Assembly (NCBI GenBank): GCA_964023275.1
Contig: OZ029919.1
Coordinates: 7,999,714-8,063,713 of the forward strand
Source: Norana najaformis
Lineage: Eukaryota > Annelida > Clitellata > Crassiclitellata > Hormogastridae
Length of the DNA stretch: 64,000 nucleotides
Reading direction: 5' to 3'
The first letter of the stretch is position 1. The number at the start of each line of letters is the position of its first letter. Below the pieces are notes generated by a model that was not told the origin of the DNA, ran no database searches, and saw nothing but the letters and a program-made list of their open reading frames with translations. Of this stretch, positions 1 to 11,597 are shown piece by piece. Both the position numbers and the translations under genes were made by a program.

Positions 1-440
1 CTTAGGGGTCGTCCATAAAGGATTACCATTAGATCCAACTCAATAGAGGCTACCTTTTGTCGGACTGAAGTTGGTGTTTAAGGCACAGTCTATACTGAAA
101 TAACTACTATATATACGAAATTTAGACATTGGACATCCACATTGGGGAGAACCCCCTTCTTGTCCTCATTGTCAGCATCCGAGTGATCCCTTCCTGCCAC
201 ATGGCAGATGTCCTTAATGGAAGACCCCGTATCCAGGATTCCAAGCCTTCCAGATACAGTGTTGTATTTACTGCATGATCCTAGTTCCTCTTTGAATAAA
301 TGTTAATCTAGGAAGACTCAGTTTCAGAAGATTTTTTGTTTAGTTCATTGTGGCAGTAGTTACACAAACCTCCAAGCCTAATCTTTTAATTTGGACATCG
401 ACAATTTGTTAATCAATTTACTTGTGTTTTTATTTGATAG

Positions 441-3400
441 GTTTGCACATCTGATCAACGTCTCATTCTTCGATGACCTGTTTGCTGTTCTGACAGACTT
501 GGTCAGCAGCGGGGTTAGCAGCTGTCAGTTTATTTTAACTGATGTTTTAGTTATTTGTCTTGGTTGGTAATTTGAGTCTAGACCATTTTGTTCCTTGATG
601 AGATGTTTACATATCTTATAAACATACAAATCTTTTTCATTTATGATCTGTAGGGTTGTTTTGCAGTTCAAGTTTGAATTGTGTTTTATTATTATGCCAT
701 CATATTGTGGGGCACGGTGGCCGATTGTGGGGCATGGTAGCTGGTTGGTTAGATTGCTTGGCTTTTAATGCAGAGGATACAGGTTTGAGTCTTCCCTGAG
801 ATGGTTACTGTTGTAGAGATCTTGTGTCTTTCACCCAATTGCTCAGCAATTGATGCTTAGTCATTAGACGGTGACTCTTAATAAATGCAGAAATTAAATG
901 CGTGGTTGTTATATTTAATTTTAATACTATTGCAGAAAAGTAGTTTCAGGTAACTTGCAGTGTTGGTTGAAAACAGTGATTGAGTCCACAGCTTGTAGCA
1001 AAACAAGATCAACTTATGAAAGAGACAAATGTGTAAGCCTTAGCTAAATTGTTAAACCATGTAGGGTCATTTCTAGTGAAATAATTTATTTGATGCCTCA
1101 GTTTCAGCTTTTTTGGATTTTACAAGCATAATAGATGGTGCAAGGAAACAGATATAAATAGTAAATATTAAAAACGACTCTAACCGGTAGATACTCTAAG
1201 AATATCACAGGTTTGTTAATTATCACCATGTTATTGCTTTTGTCTTAGAAGTTTAGTGGGTATTTGTTGATTCTGATTTGCTGAAGTCTTTGATTAGTGG
1301 TTTCAATGTCCTCAACCATTTTCTGTTTTAGGAATTGACGAATCGCTGTTCGCTGAACTGTATTCTGACCGCTTCAACCCTATTAATGGGTCAGGGTGAA
1401 GCCCTGAATATTGACCCTGTGCGATTTTACAACCATTTGTACAAAATAATCTTACAAATGCATGCAGGTAAATTACTATTCGGTAAATCTGTCAGTATAA
1501 TTTCATGATTCAAGGTTTTGATTTTGTAAAACTCTGTTTCTGGTTAACTGCAATGAATTTGGCTATATTACCTAGTTCTTTACAAATTTTGATATATTAG
1601 TGAGACAGAACTGCAATACTTAGTGATATTTCCATTGACTAGAGTCTCAATGATGACTGTGTGGATGAGTTTTAGCTTGACGGAGCGTGTATCATGACTG
1701 TGTGGATGAGTTTTAGCTTGACAGAGTGTGTATCAAGATACTTGGTAGAGATACATGGTAGAGCACATTTTAAGTAGCTCATGAAAGTGCTGCATGCATG
1801 GCTACCTCACTGATCTGAACAACTGCATTTTAAGTCGGCTTGAAACTGTTTGCCGAACAGAGTTATACAGGTTCAAGCCGCTATTCAGCCATCCTGTGTC
1901 ATGCGTTGCTGGTCGATGTATGTATCATTTACGAACTATGACTGCAGTATCGTATCTGTTAACGTATCGATGTTGTAAGTCCTTGTTGTACAGTTACTTA
2001 GTGTTGTCATTAGGCAGAGTTGTTCGTGCGTTTATGGGCAGAATTTGCAGGAAATTCTCTTTAAAGTATCAGTAACAAATTTAAGCATTTAAGGGTCAAA
2101 ATGTAAATAGTGATTATTGCATTTGGTTGCCACATAAATTCTAGGCAACTCGAGTGAAGACTTGCCGATTGCACTGCGTTGTCTTGACGTTCTCCTCGGC
2201 AGACGTCGTCGTCACATGTCTGATCAAAGGCTGCTAGCCTTCATTAAGCGTCTCTCCACAGTGGCACTCCAGATGTCATCTAGTGGGACTCTTGCAGTTT
2301 TGGGTGTCGTTAAGAAAATGATATCGGTAGGCCTGTGTAATCTACTTTCTCACTCTAGAAACCAGTGGTTGAGATATTGTAGATAAACAGGCTTAAATGG
2401 ATTATAGTGTTCTTTACCATGCTAAGATCATCCTTTATCCAACACTTGTAAGTTAACCAGGCCGTTTGCAAATTTGTTAAGTTTCATGTATGAGGTATCT
2501 GCAGAATCAAACTCACTTGCTTCAGAATGTCTTGGTATCTCAAGGTAATGTACTAGTTTCTAGTTGTATTGATTACTGTAACTCTCTTTTGACAGGCCTA
2601 TTGCCAGAATAAGAACTTCTTCTTGAGCTTGGTAAAATGACAACCCACAAAAGCCCATCGAAGGCCCGTAGTCACATTACATTTTGTTGTCTTTCCTTAT
2701 TCATAAGTTGATTCTCGAAACGACTGTCACTAGTCCAGCGCTGACGAAGTTTACTTCGAAAATATTTTACAGATATGAATAAGTTAATTTTCAACTATGG
2801 GAATATTAAAATGGGTAATATGTTAATGTATTTTTTATGAAACTATGATCACTAATGTTCCATGATGACATTACCCTGGTATATTGAACGTGACTTGGGT
2901 TACGGTTTATTCTGTTGCAGGAGTTTCCAAAGTCTGATGTGTTATTAAGCAATGACACAATTGGAAGTGGTGTCTATATGGCTGACTTAGATGAACCAGA
3001 CTACTGCCATGCCAGCAACACATCTTTGTTTGAATTGCATTTGTTACGGGTTAGTCTTGCAGCTTGATCTCTTGTAATCTTTTTAAAGTTTCTGCAACTG
3101 TCGTTGATTATATAATTACAAGTTTTGAAGGAATTGAATCTTGGTTTTATGTCAACACTACTACAATATATTGGAATGTAAGTGATAAGATGTAAAGCTG
3201 ATGTGATGTAGCTTGTAAGAAAATTGTTGGGCCAAGAAAGATTTTGCTATCACACACAAAATTTTTGTTTTTCCGTAGTTAAAATGAAGACAACAAAATC
3301 TTTGTTTGAACTTCTACATGATATCTGAATGTTAATTGATAAGCTGCTGTGATTTACTTGTAGAAAAGTTATCATCCAGCCGTGAGAAGTTTTGCAGCAA

Positions 3401-4388
3401 GTCTCTTAAAAGGATCTGAAAAACAGTAAAATTCATAGGTAATGGATAGTTTTCTGTTCTGTATAGATCTGCAAGCTGGTTGTAGATCTGCACATTAGTT
3501 GTTTCTTGGCTTTCCTCTCTCGCTTGGCTTGATATTATCTTTAGTTGCAGCTTCTTAATACTTTTACTGAAAAAGATTACATTCTGTTCTGGTGCTATAA
3601 ACTCTAGGTTATTGGCTTAGAAACATCTGAGCAACTTCTACCTATAGATTTTTTCCAGTGGTAACGGCCATTTTCCGTTTTCTTGCTAGAAGGCTGGCTT
3701 TCCTTTATTGTCAGACCTCTCTTAAGTCTTTGTCTTTTTACTCTGCAACTTTTAAATCAGAGCCGCCACATTAAATAAATTAGGAAGAGGCTATTGCTTG
3801 TTTACTTATTATCACATGCCCTATCAACAACAGCCCTTAGAGTTGGTTTGCTTTTTGGGGTTGAAGGTTTGTTGGCTGGAGTACAGATTACACAACCAAG
3901 AATCTTTTCGTGTGGCTTGACTTAACATGGCTTCAAAGTGAATTGTGATGTCCACATTGCGTATCAGATTCAAGCCCTGGTTTCAGAGATGAAAAGCAAA
4001 TGCATTAGCACTCTGCCGCTGAACCACATGTTAAGCCTACTTACTTATTTCCGTATGCTTATATAGCGCTAGAGTAGGGTGACGGGCATCAGTCAGGTGC
4101 TAAGTAGTGATATATTATTGACCAGGGTCGCTACACTGTGATTCCATGACCATGTTGGGGAAGCTAGAACCCACCAATTGCATTATATTCCCCAAATATT
4201 GCTGTATCTTAACCAATATTAATCGATAATTTTACAGCTTAAATGTGGGACTGATAATTCACCAAGGTAGAATTTAACATGCAGTTGTTTATTTTTTAAA
4301 TGTGTGTTTTCTGTCTTCCAGGAAACTTTGCAATATCAAAGTGGCTGAAGTCGCTGCTACAAAAGAACTGGCAACACAATTAAAATAA
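441..4388 (+). CDS. NOC3L: NOC3-like nucleolar complex protein, C-terminal exons (gene begins left of window)
   Basis: Six exons, all in phase: 441-513, 1332-1467, 2145-2326, 2921-3049, 3364-3425, 4322-4388. The translation starts FAHLINVSFFDDLFAVL and continues with GQGEALNIDPVRFYNHLYK, then CLDVLLGRRRRHMSDQR-LLAFIKRL, then DLDEPDYCHASNTSLFELH and YHPAVRSFAASLLKGSEK. This follows the order of the conserved NOC3 (CBP-domain) region of animal NOC3L. The family works in the nucleolus on pre-60S ribosome assembly and, in yeast, also in replication licensing. The N-terminal half lies outside the window. The last exon (about 21 residues ending ATKELATQLK) is inferred: it fits in phase after donor 3425 but does not resemble the longer usual family tail. 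If that intron is not removed, translation stops at 3427-3429. Two AATAAA signals follow. Family assignment is strong; the C-terminus is uncertain. Confidence 0.9.
709..900 (+). repeat. SINE family A copy 1 (tRNA-Lys-like head)
   Basis: This copy matches the elements at 22146-22340 and 20222-20396 (minus). All share a tRNA-like head with a GACTTTTAA-type anticodon loop (UUU, Lys-like), a B box close to GGTTCGAGTC, and a tail reading GATGCTTAGTCA-TAGAC-GTGGCGCTTAA-AAATGCAGAAA. The head here is partly duplicated (GGGGCACGGTGG and GGGGCATGGTAG). It lies in a NOC3L intron. Confidence 0.7.
1653..1734. repeat. 41-bp tandem duplication in a NOC3L intron
   Basis: Units 1653-1693 and 1694-1734 both begin ATGACTGTGTGGATGAG and differ at only a couple of positions (GGAGCG against AGAGTG). 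It is a recent-looking local duplication with no coding content. Confidence 0.75.
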
Positions 4389-4532
4389 ATTATGCAGATA
4401 TGCTGAGAAACCGATAACCTTGTTGTTTTCATTGGTGTTCACTGTCAATTCTGATTGAAATAAATTATGCGAATATGCTGAGAAACTGATAATATGGTTC
4501 TTTTCATTGGTCTTCAGTGTCAATTCTAAATT
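4381..4532 (+). repeat. Tandem duplication of the NOC3L 3' end, two AATAAA signals
   Basis: Two copies of about 75 bp lie head to tail (4381-4457 and 4458-4532). Each carries AATAAATTATGC near its start and ends in TGTCAATTCT. The first copy includes the inferred NOC3L stop codon. Two alternative polyadenylation signals about 75 bp apart are therefore available. Confidence 0.7.
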
Positions 4533-4796
4533 TGTATAAGCACAACAAGTCTTATATGCCCGATTTTCATGTCATGATTGTACTTCAATTCTTCCTTTAT
4601 TCACTACCCTTTTGTGTACTTAGACATTCCTTCCACTTTCAATGTGTGCTTGCTTACTGTATGCTGTTTTTCTGTTTTTGTGGCTAAAAGTTCAAGCTCC
4701 TTCACTGTATTGGTTAAAATGTATAAAATAATGCTGCGTTATCTAGCAAATGGTTATTATTGGGCTTGGGATTACTGTCTTCTGGATTTTTGTCTT

Positions 4797-5055
4797 GGTT
4801 ATAGCGTACGTCAGCGCGCCTCTCCGTCAGGGAGCCGGTTTGCATATCGATAGTGGCTTACTTCAGCGATTTAAATCTCGAGTAGCACGAGGACCTTAAA
4901 TGGCGCCCATTCAAACGGATAGCGGTGGTGAAAGATCTCGCCTATAAATTCACTAAAAAATGAGCTGGATCGCGGCCATGCGGTCCCTATGTAAGACCGT
5001 GCACAAGACGATGAGCTGCTGATTTCGTGTTCTCTAAATGCGCTGTATAAACGTG
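4797..5055 (+). repeat. SINE family C copy 1
   Basis: The core runs ACCTTAAATGGCGCCCATTC, GGATAGCGGTGGTGAAAGAT, CTCGC, then AAAAATGAGC-GG-TCG-GGCCAT-CGGT. The same core is found at 25828-26092, 31588-31690 and 48957-49066. The 3' end reads GCGCTGTATAAA. It occupies the 0.8-kb gap between NOC3L and Orai, immediately upstream of the Orai start, so it may contribute promoter sequence. Confidence 0.65.
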
Positions 5056-5169
5056 GTTCCGCCGGATATCCGGTCGGAAATACTAGTGTTTTGTTTATAA
5101 AATGTAGAATGAGCTGAATTAGTTACTTAATTACTTAAGTAAAAAAATCAATATTCTGCGGTTAATATT

Positions 5170-7382
5170 ATGCCAGGGAGTTATTCCCAGTGGGTAACGT
5201 GTTCATATATTAATGAGATGTCTAACCAACACACTGTTCAGGCGCTGTCGTGGCGCAGGCTTTACCTAGCCAGAGCCAAGCTGAAAGCTTCCAGTCGCAC
5301 TTCGGCTCTTTTGTCCGGGTTTGCAATGGTATGTATCGTAGGTTGACAGTATATTGTGGATCTGGCCTAATTTAAAGACTTCTATAGCAACGTATTTGTA
5401 ATGCTTAAATCATCAGTCGATGGTTGCTTCGAGTGAAATCAAAATCATAATCCGTTGGAGAAGCCAGGTCGAATTCCGATACGTCAGTTGCAGTTGTAAT
5501 TCTATTGTAATTAATTACAAATTAATCGTGTAAGTGTAATTGATTTGTGAAACCATCAATTACTTGTGATTGAAATTATGACATTGTGCTCATGATTTAT
5601 TCTGGTCAATTACTGAAAACCAATCCTTGATCGTTTAGTATTGTTACTTACTTCCTTAAAAGTTATCTTATTTACCTTCTTAAAACCTTTCTTTCTTATT
5701 TAAATACAACTGATGTAGAGGAATTAGAGGAGATTTCATGGATACTTCAGCTGCTGCTTTGCAAGGTGAGCAAGATGCTCATCAATATATCATGAATAGC
5801 TCATTTGTATTAGGTTATAGGCGGCACCATTAAGCGGGACCTTGTTCATTCGGACCTACCTTTTGATACCGATGGAGATTTTAATAAGATCTTTGTGTGT
5901 TTGAACGGTTTCAATAAAATAATTGATAAAGAACTGACTGAATTACCAAATTAAGGCTACTGGACCATAGACAAGAGTGACTTGGATTGGTGAGGTCTCA
6001 TGCAGCTGACGTTGCATGTGCAACTAGAGCAGCAAGAAATGGCTCCAGTGGAGAGAATTTTCGGCACAGCAAGCAAGATTATTTCGCCAGGGAAGATGAG
6101 GTTAAAGGCAGATATAATTGAGAGGTTAATGTTTATTACATGCAGCAAGTTTTTTTAATGACAGCGTATGACATTAGAATAATTGTTAGACTTGTTGCTT
6201 GTCACTTTCCTTTTAATGTGCAGGTGCTGATGGGCAGTCACTTAATACTTTACGTACGAACTTAAGATATCAGTGAAAAGTAATTGTAATTGACATTAAT
6301 GTAACTGTAGTTAATTGACCCAGATTGAAGAAGGTGTAATTGTGGCTGTAATTGAGTAGATACAAAAGTAATTTTAATTGAATTGAAATTTTTATGATGT
6401 AATCTGCCCAAGCCTGGTTGACAGGACTGGATTTTGCATTCCTTACTTTATTCCATTTCTTGTGAAATTTTTAAAGCATGGTTGAGCATTTTTGCTGTAT
6501 AGAGAATGTTTTGATAACAGCACTGTGATCACTCGAAAGTAACTAAAATTTAATACTGTAGCATTTATATTGCACCATTTCAATTATACTATGGTGATTC
6601 TTATACCCTGCAATGCCTTACCGCTGTCGACAAAGTTGGCTTTGAAGTAAAGGAAGGGTGAGTCATACACTCTTGTTGTAAAGTAATGGTGCTCTGTTTC
6701 TGATTTAGCAAAGCCGGTAAATGTGTAATAGTTTTAACATTATATATATTTGCATGAAAAAGCAGTTAAGTTGATTCTTAAAGAGAAGCAGCCAACTTCT
6801 AATGATGCACTGTAAATTATTGGGGCAAAACATATGCTAAAATTGAGGTGGTGTTACAGGTTTGTGTGCTGTGATTGGTTACAGGTAGCTATGGTAGAAA
6901 TCCAGCTGGATAAGTCAACCCCTGATGGTCTTCTGATAGCCTTCAGCATCATCACTACGCTCGTAGTAGCCGTGCATCTTCTGGCGCTGATGATCAGCAC
7001 CTGTATTCTGCCAAACATCGAGTCTGTGAGCAACATCCACAACATCATGGCGGTGCAGGAGTCGCCACATGATCGCATGCACTGGTACATCGAAATGGCG
7101 TGGATCTTCTCGACGGGCATTGGAATCCTTCTCTTCCTAGCGCAGATGGCCATCTTGGCCTGGGTGCGCTTCCACGGCCTGAGCGAGAGTGCTCCTATTG
7201 CGTCTACAGTAATCATCTTCCCAGTCCTCGTCGTGTTTGTTGCTTTTGCGATTCACTTCTATCGCCAGCTGATTGCGCACAAGTATGAACGCTCGACCAA
7301 AGGACTTGCCGAGCTCGAGAGCATGGCCAATGATTTGGTTGTCAGCAGCGGACAGCAGAATAATACTGTTCAGACTGTTTGA
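5170..7382 (+). CDS. Orai: Orai (CRAC) calcium channel pore subunit
   Basis: Two coding exons, 5170-5328 and 6885-7382, encode 218 residues. Orai hexamers form the plasma-membrane store-operated Ca2+ channel gated by STIM. Exon 1 gives [19 protein letters not shown] and [11 protein letters not shown]; exon 2 opens VAMVEIQLD. The split after GFAM is the same as in human ORAI1. Pore residues are present by alignment: basic R35, K39, R43 (human R83, K87, R91), G50, V54 and selectivity-filter E58 (human E106). TM2 carries [17 protein letters not shown]4 keeps the FP kink and [10 protein letters not shown], followed by a short C-terminal helix for STIM. The TM3-TM4 loop is short. The TM3 glutamate (human E190) is Q139 and human C195 is alanine. 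ATG 5170 is the first in frame after a stop at 5140; ATG 5218 is an alternative start. Confidence 0.95.
5396..5490. repeat. Interspersed repeat family E, copy 1
   Basis: It shares CAAAATCATAATCCGTTGGA and GAAGCC-GGTCGAATTCCGAT with 52312-52480, and in weaker form with 28722-28915 and 38556-38672. The function is unknown. The far end of the family carries a TATAGCGCCGT motif that resembles the reverse of the LINE/SINE 3' signature seen elsewhere here. Confidence 0.55.
5490..6416 (+). mobile_element. Decayed hAT DNA transposon inside the Orai intron
   Basis: Frame 6012-6158 reads [32 protein letters not shown], which resembles the C-terminal hAT dimerisation domain (family pattern roughly SAPVERxFSxAGxI, then RLxPxxxExLxFL). 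The flanks are rich in TAATTGTAATT runs (5495-5560 and 6270-6400). The right end reads CCCAAGCCTG, so the inverted terminus would begin CAGGC, as hAT ends do. The rest of the transposase is not recoverable, with stops and probable frameshifts. The left boundary is approximate. Confidence 0.6.
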
Positions 7383-10300
7383 GATTTTAAGTTTTTGCCA
7401 CGTGGCTAGCCAAGTACTCGTATCATGATTGGAACCCACGTCTTGTGTTGGTACAAGGTCACCTTATTGAATCTCTTCACCTCTGTACGACAGTGAAACA
7501 GTCAGCACCAAATATGCACTAACTGTTTGTGTATTAGTTTGCAACAGTTAGAAGTGCACATGAGTTGCACAGCGCTTTGAATCCAGTGTGCAGGGATACA
7601 TATTTCGATAATGAATTTCTTTTTAAACTGCCCGATAAGACATGGCGCACATCTGAGGGTGGTTTAATGTTGTCTGAAAATTACAGATTGCTCAATGCAT
7701 CCTTTTATTTTTCCATGCGCCATTCCATCCTCTTTTCCTCACGTAGAATTAAGTTTTTGCAAAAAGCTGTTTTCATTTGATAATTGCCTGTTTCATCGTG
7801 TAGCAGATTTTTACTGGTGCTTTTCTGCAAATAAATGAATGGTCCATCCTGGCCTGTTTCCAGCATTTCGGGAATATTCTGTTGTACTGTTAAATTATCT
7901 GCTGTGTGATTTGGGTCAGTCTTCACTAATTGTTATTAAGTTGCCCTATTCAACAATCATGGCCTAGCTGAACTGCATAAAAATGAATAGTATGTGTTTT
8001 CAACTTAGTCATTAAATTTCTTATTATTGTGGATGTGTCTTTGAGATGTTTAACATCTTTCAGAATGCAATTCTGTTGCCACTGCTTTCAGTGTAGCGAT
8101 TTGTTTAATGTTTTCTGCAGAATTTTATAATTGCTTACCAGTACCTGGTACTTGGACTGGATTGTGCAAACTCTTCTTTGCAAGTGCCTGCTGGTAATTA
8201 AATTCTAAACCAAATTTGTATACATAGTAATATAAAATTTAAAAGTGCACTAGTAGCAACATTGAAATTGAGAATCATTTTCATGGGATGTTTATGCTGT
8301 TCAAACCTATGGCTGAATTGAAATATTGTTTTGAAGCCAGTTAACAGTATGTTATCGCAAGAGAGCAAAGTAGTAATTTTTGTCAAAATAAAATCCGTTT
8401 TTATTTGCTTGTCGCTATAAATCACGTTTATCATGTTAGTAGGACTTAGTAAGCTGCTAATCGTTTTATACTGATGAAATAGGTTTGAAAGGAATTAAGA
8501 CAGGGTCAGTTACTCATTCAAGTATCTTTTGATGTGAAATAAGAGTGGCTAGAAGTAGGAATGGAATCCACTACAAAACTGTTTTTAGTTCGAGGAATTT
8601 TTATCGTACGGCAAATGACAGACTTAAACATTCATGTGATTTAAAGCATGATTAAAAGCAGTTTTACGAATTTTTAATAGCACACAATTGTCCATGAAGG
8701 GAATATTGCTTTTCAAGAATGGCCAATTGGATGGAAAGCTATAGGTACTAAAAGCCAATATAGCTTACTTAAGCCTGTTGGCAGCTTGTTGCACTCAGCT
8801 GAGCCCATCCAGCATCACATGAGAGACCTCCAATCCTTGAAACGTGGTATTCTGGACACACAAGTGCACGAATAGACGGTTTCCATGATGAAATTAAATG
8901 TTTGATACCTTACAGTTGTAATCGTAATTTAAATTGTTTTTATTACTCTGAGAGAAACTCATCAAGACACTGTAGATATGGTCATTGTTTGTTAAATGGT
9001 TGCCATTGTTGTTTAAAACTAGACGGACCAGTCATGACTATAATTTATTAAAATACAGCAGCATTGAAAATAATTAAAGGCATATCATTTACTCACTTGC
9101 TAAGAAACTGGCCTACTTTGCAGAGAGTCTTCTTCCCATCAAAGTAATGGGAAGAAATTGCTGCAGAGTTCTATGAACTGGGGTGAATGTTTCTGGCAGG
9201 CCACACAATAGACCCAAAACCACGTGGAGTAGAACAATGAAGATGGAATTGGAATGGTGCAGTTTTGGGCTGCACACTGCATGGAGAATGTCCAGAATAT
9301 GAAGGCATGGTGCCATATTGTAGATATAACTGTGGTTACTTGAGTTTGCCCCTAGAGAGTGAGAGCGACAGAGACCTGGATTTGGCTTTTATGCACAATT
9401 TAGTGTGATAAACTTCTTCTTTAGGTCTTTATATCATATGCAGAAGTCAATTTGTATATGTCATTGTTGTAAGTTGTTATAATTGTAAAATGTTCAAAAA
9501 GTGGTTGTCAGTGCTATATTTTCAAATGTCATTGCACCGTTTCTTAATGTTGGTACAATTTTCATTACACTTGTCGTATACGCTGTAGATCTGTCTAATA
9601 ACCAATTCTTTTAACTGCTTTGATGTAATTTTCAGCTGTGCATTTACAGAATTTCTGTAGTTGTGACCTTTTTAAAAGCACAGCGCATTCAGTTTGAGTG
9701 TTGTGCTTTTATATACTTAGGACATGTACCTGTACTAGAGCTTAGCTGTTTGAGAAATGGTATTTACTTTTGAAGTATGCTTGTTGTTAACTTGTTTGGT
9801 GTGTTAAGCTTACTTTACCTTTGCATCACTGATCACTGGTGGTTAAAATTGTTTTTAGAAGCAGCACACCAATTGAATTCTGTGCCTTAGATTTCAACAA
9901 TTTCGTTAGACCATGTTCTGCATACCTGTGTTCAAAGGTATGACCTGTTGGTACTTCAATATTTTCAATGCTAATTCAGATATGTAACAAACTCAAGTGG
10001 TTTATATGCATAATAGTATTTCTTCATGCTGAAGTTCTGTTGATTTGCATTGGGTGACTACGTTAGTTAATGTAGGGACCTGCAGAGCTTCGAGACTCAT
10101 CCCAAGTCAAGACAAGGTCAAAAGAAACATCTGTCGATTATAACTGTGTGCATGTTCAGGAAATTTATCACCTCACATGGCGAAATTTAGGCTTTGCTTA
10201 TACCACTCAGTGACCCAGCGGCTAGTAAAATCTGTTATCAAAGTGTTATTTGAGCTGATTACAACTAAGCAAAACTAGTAATCACCGCAAACAAAATCTG

Positions 10301-10553
10301 TTTGTATGTCATATCCTGAAAACCTATTGTCACCAAGCAAACAAGCTACAGCAGCTGCAGCACACTAATCATGGAAAGCTATTCTTGATTTTCTGAACAG
10401 TGTATACGGAACCAGCATTCTAACCATATGCAGTGTGTATCAAAGTCAGTATCCGCCAAATACAGTTATGCACATTGTTTTGTACTGTATTCCTGTTTAA
10501 TAGAAAGTCTGCAATTAGGGACACGTGTGAAATGCTACAACACCATTGTGTAA
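7383..10553 (+). other. Orai 3' UTR and intergenic DNA, no gene recognised
   Basis: An AATAAA at 7830-7835 is a plausible Orai polyadenylation signal about 450 bp after the stop; another AATAAA-like site lies near 8388. Beyond that the sequence is AT-rich with short open frames only. None shows a recognisable domain or splice-supported structure. Confidence 0.4.
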
Positions 10554-10639
10554 CAGACAAAATCGTATGTAATAAAACTGTTTTCCTTGAAGATTTCAGT
10601 ATGTAACTCAAAGGGAACTGAGGTCTTTATCCAATTAAC
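10554..10639. repeat. Left 86-bp direct repeat flanking the LINE fragment
   Basis: It pairs with 11341-11426 without gaps, 81 of 86 positions identical by my count. Both copies contain TATGTAATAAAACT, GAAGATTTCAGTATG and AACTCAAAGGGAACTGAGG. The repeat is not LINE coding sequence, so it frames the reverse transcriptase piece like an abnormally long target duplication. Confidence 0.8.
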
Positions 10640-10664
10640 AGCCCTCGCACTCAATCTGTATATT

Positions 10665-11345
10665 TAAATAGACATTATTCAGCTAGTGCCTCGTTGACCT
10701 GTGGCGTTCCCGCAGGGTTCTGTACTTGGTCCTCTTTTGTTTACATTATACACCACACCTCTAGGTACTCTGCTAGACAATCATTCACTGGGATATCATT
10801 TCTATGCTGATGACATCCAAATCTACATCTGGTTTGACAGTTTGACTTGTCACTCGTCTATGCAGCTGTTGTCTGATGCCTTTGAAGAGCTGCAGTCTTG
10901 GATGGCAGCAAATAAACTTCTCCTTAACCCCTTGAAAACTGAATTTCTACTGCTTGGCACTCCTCAGCAACTTAAAAAATTCGAATGGCTTAAACCTGTA
11001 AAACTGGGTGATTCACTCATTGAGATGACTGATACTGCTCGTGACTTGGGTGTTGTTTTCGATTCAACCATGTCCCTCACAAACTATGTAAATGGTATTT
11101 GTAAGTCATCGTATATGTATATTCGAGACATACGCAGAATTAGGCATTATGTCCCCATGTCTTCCAGAATATCCTTAGCTAATGCATTGGTCTCCAGTCG
11201 TCTTGACTATTGTAACTCCATTCTTGTTGGTATCACTAAATCAAACATGCGTAAACTCCAAAGAGTTCAGAACTCCTTGGCTAGAGCCATAATTAATACT
11301 GCTAAATATGAGCATATAACCCCTGTGCTTAAATCTTTACCAGAC
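10665..11345 (+). pseudogene. Broken non-LTR retrotransposon reverse transcriptase (L2/CR1-like)
   Basis: The translation contains [19 protein letters not shown], then [11 protein letters not shown] (catalytic YADD), [55 protein letters not shown] and [12 protein letters not shown]. This is the palm and thumb order of L2/CR1-type LINE reverse transcriptases. The upstream piece SASLTCGV joins PQGS only across a one-base insertion near 10709, so the frame is broken. Fingers, endonuclease and the C-terminal end are missing. The LINE homology stops after [10 protein letters not shown], where the flanking 86-bp repeat begins. It is a dead fragment and is not expected to make a working enzyme. Confidence 0.85.
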
Positions 11346-11426
11346 AATATCATATGTAATAAAACTATTTTCATTGAAGATTTCAGTATGGAACTCAAAG
11401 GGAACTGAGGTCTTTATCCAATTAAC
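11341..11426. repeat. Right 86-bp direct repeat flanking the LINE fragment
   Basis: This is the partner of 10554-10639. The open frame of the reverse transcriptase runs on into it ([10 protein letters not shown] and so on) and stops at 11406-11408. That residue string is therefore a junction artefact and not LINE protein. Confidence 0.8.
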
Positions 11427-11597
11427 GGTAATAAACAATGCATGCGTGAGTGGAGATTAATAGTAAAACTTTCACTCAATACTGAAAAATCCTCTTCCAC
11501 GAATCCTATTGTGATTCCTGCTATTCCCCTTATCCAAGCCTATCTCGCCGCTCCAGCATTTACTGAAACCGTTTAATTGCTAGCCTCACCTTTATAT

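Noticed and set aside
6854..7439. Minus-strand open frames over Orai exon 2
   Set aside because: Shadows of the conserved Orai frame.
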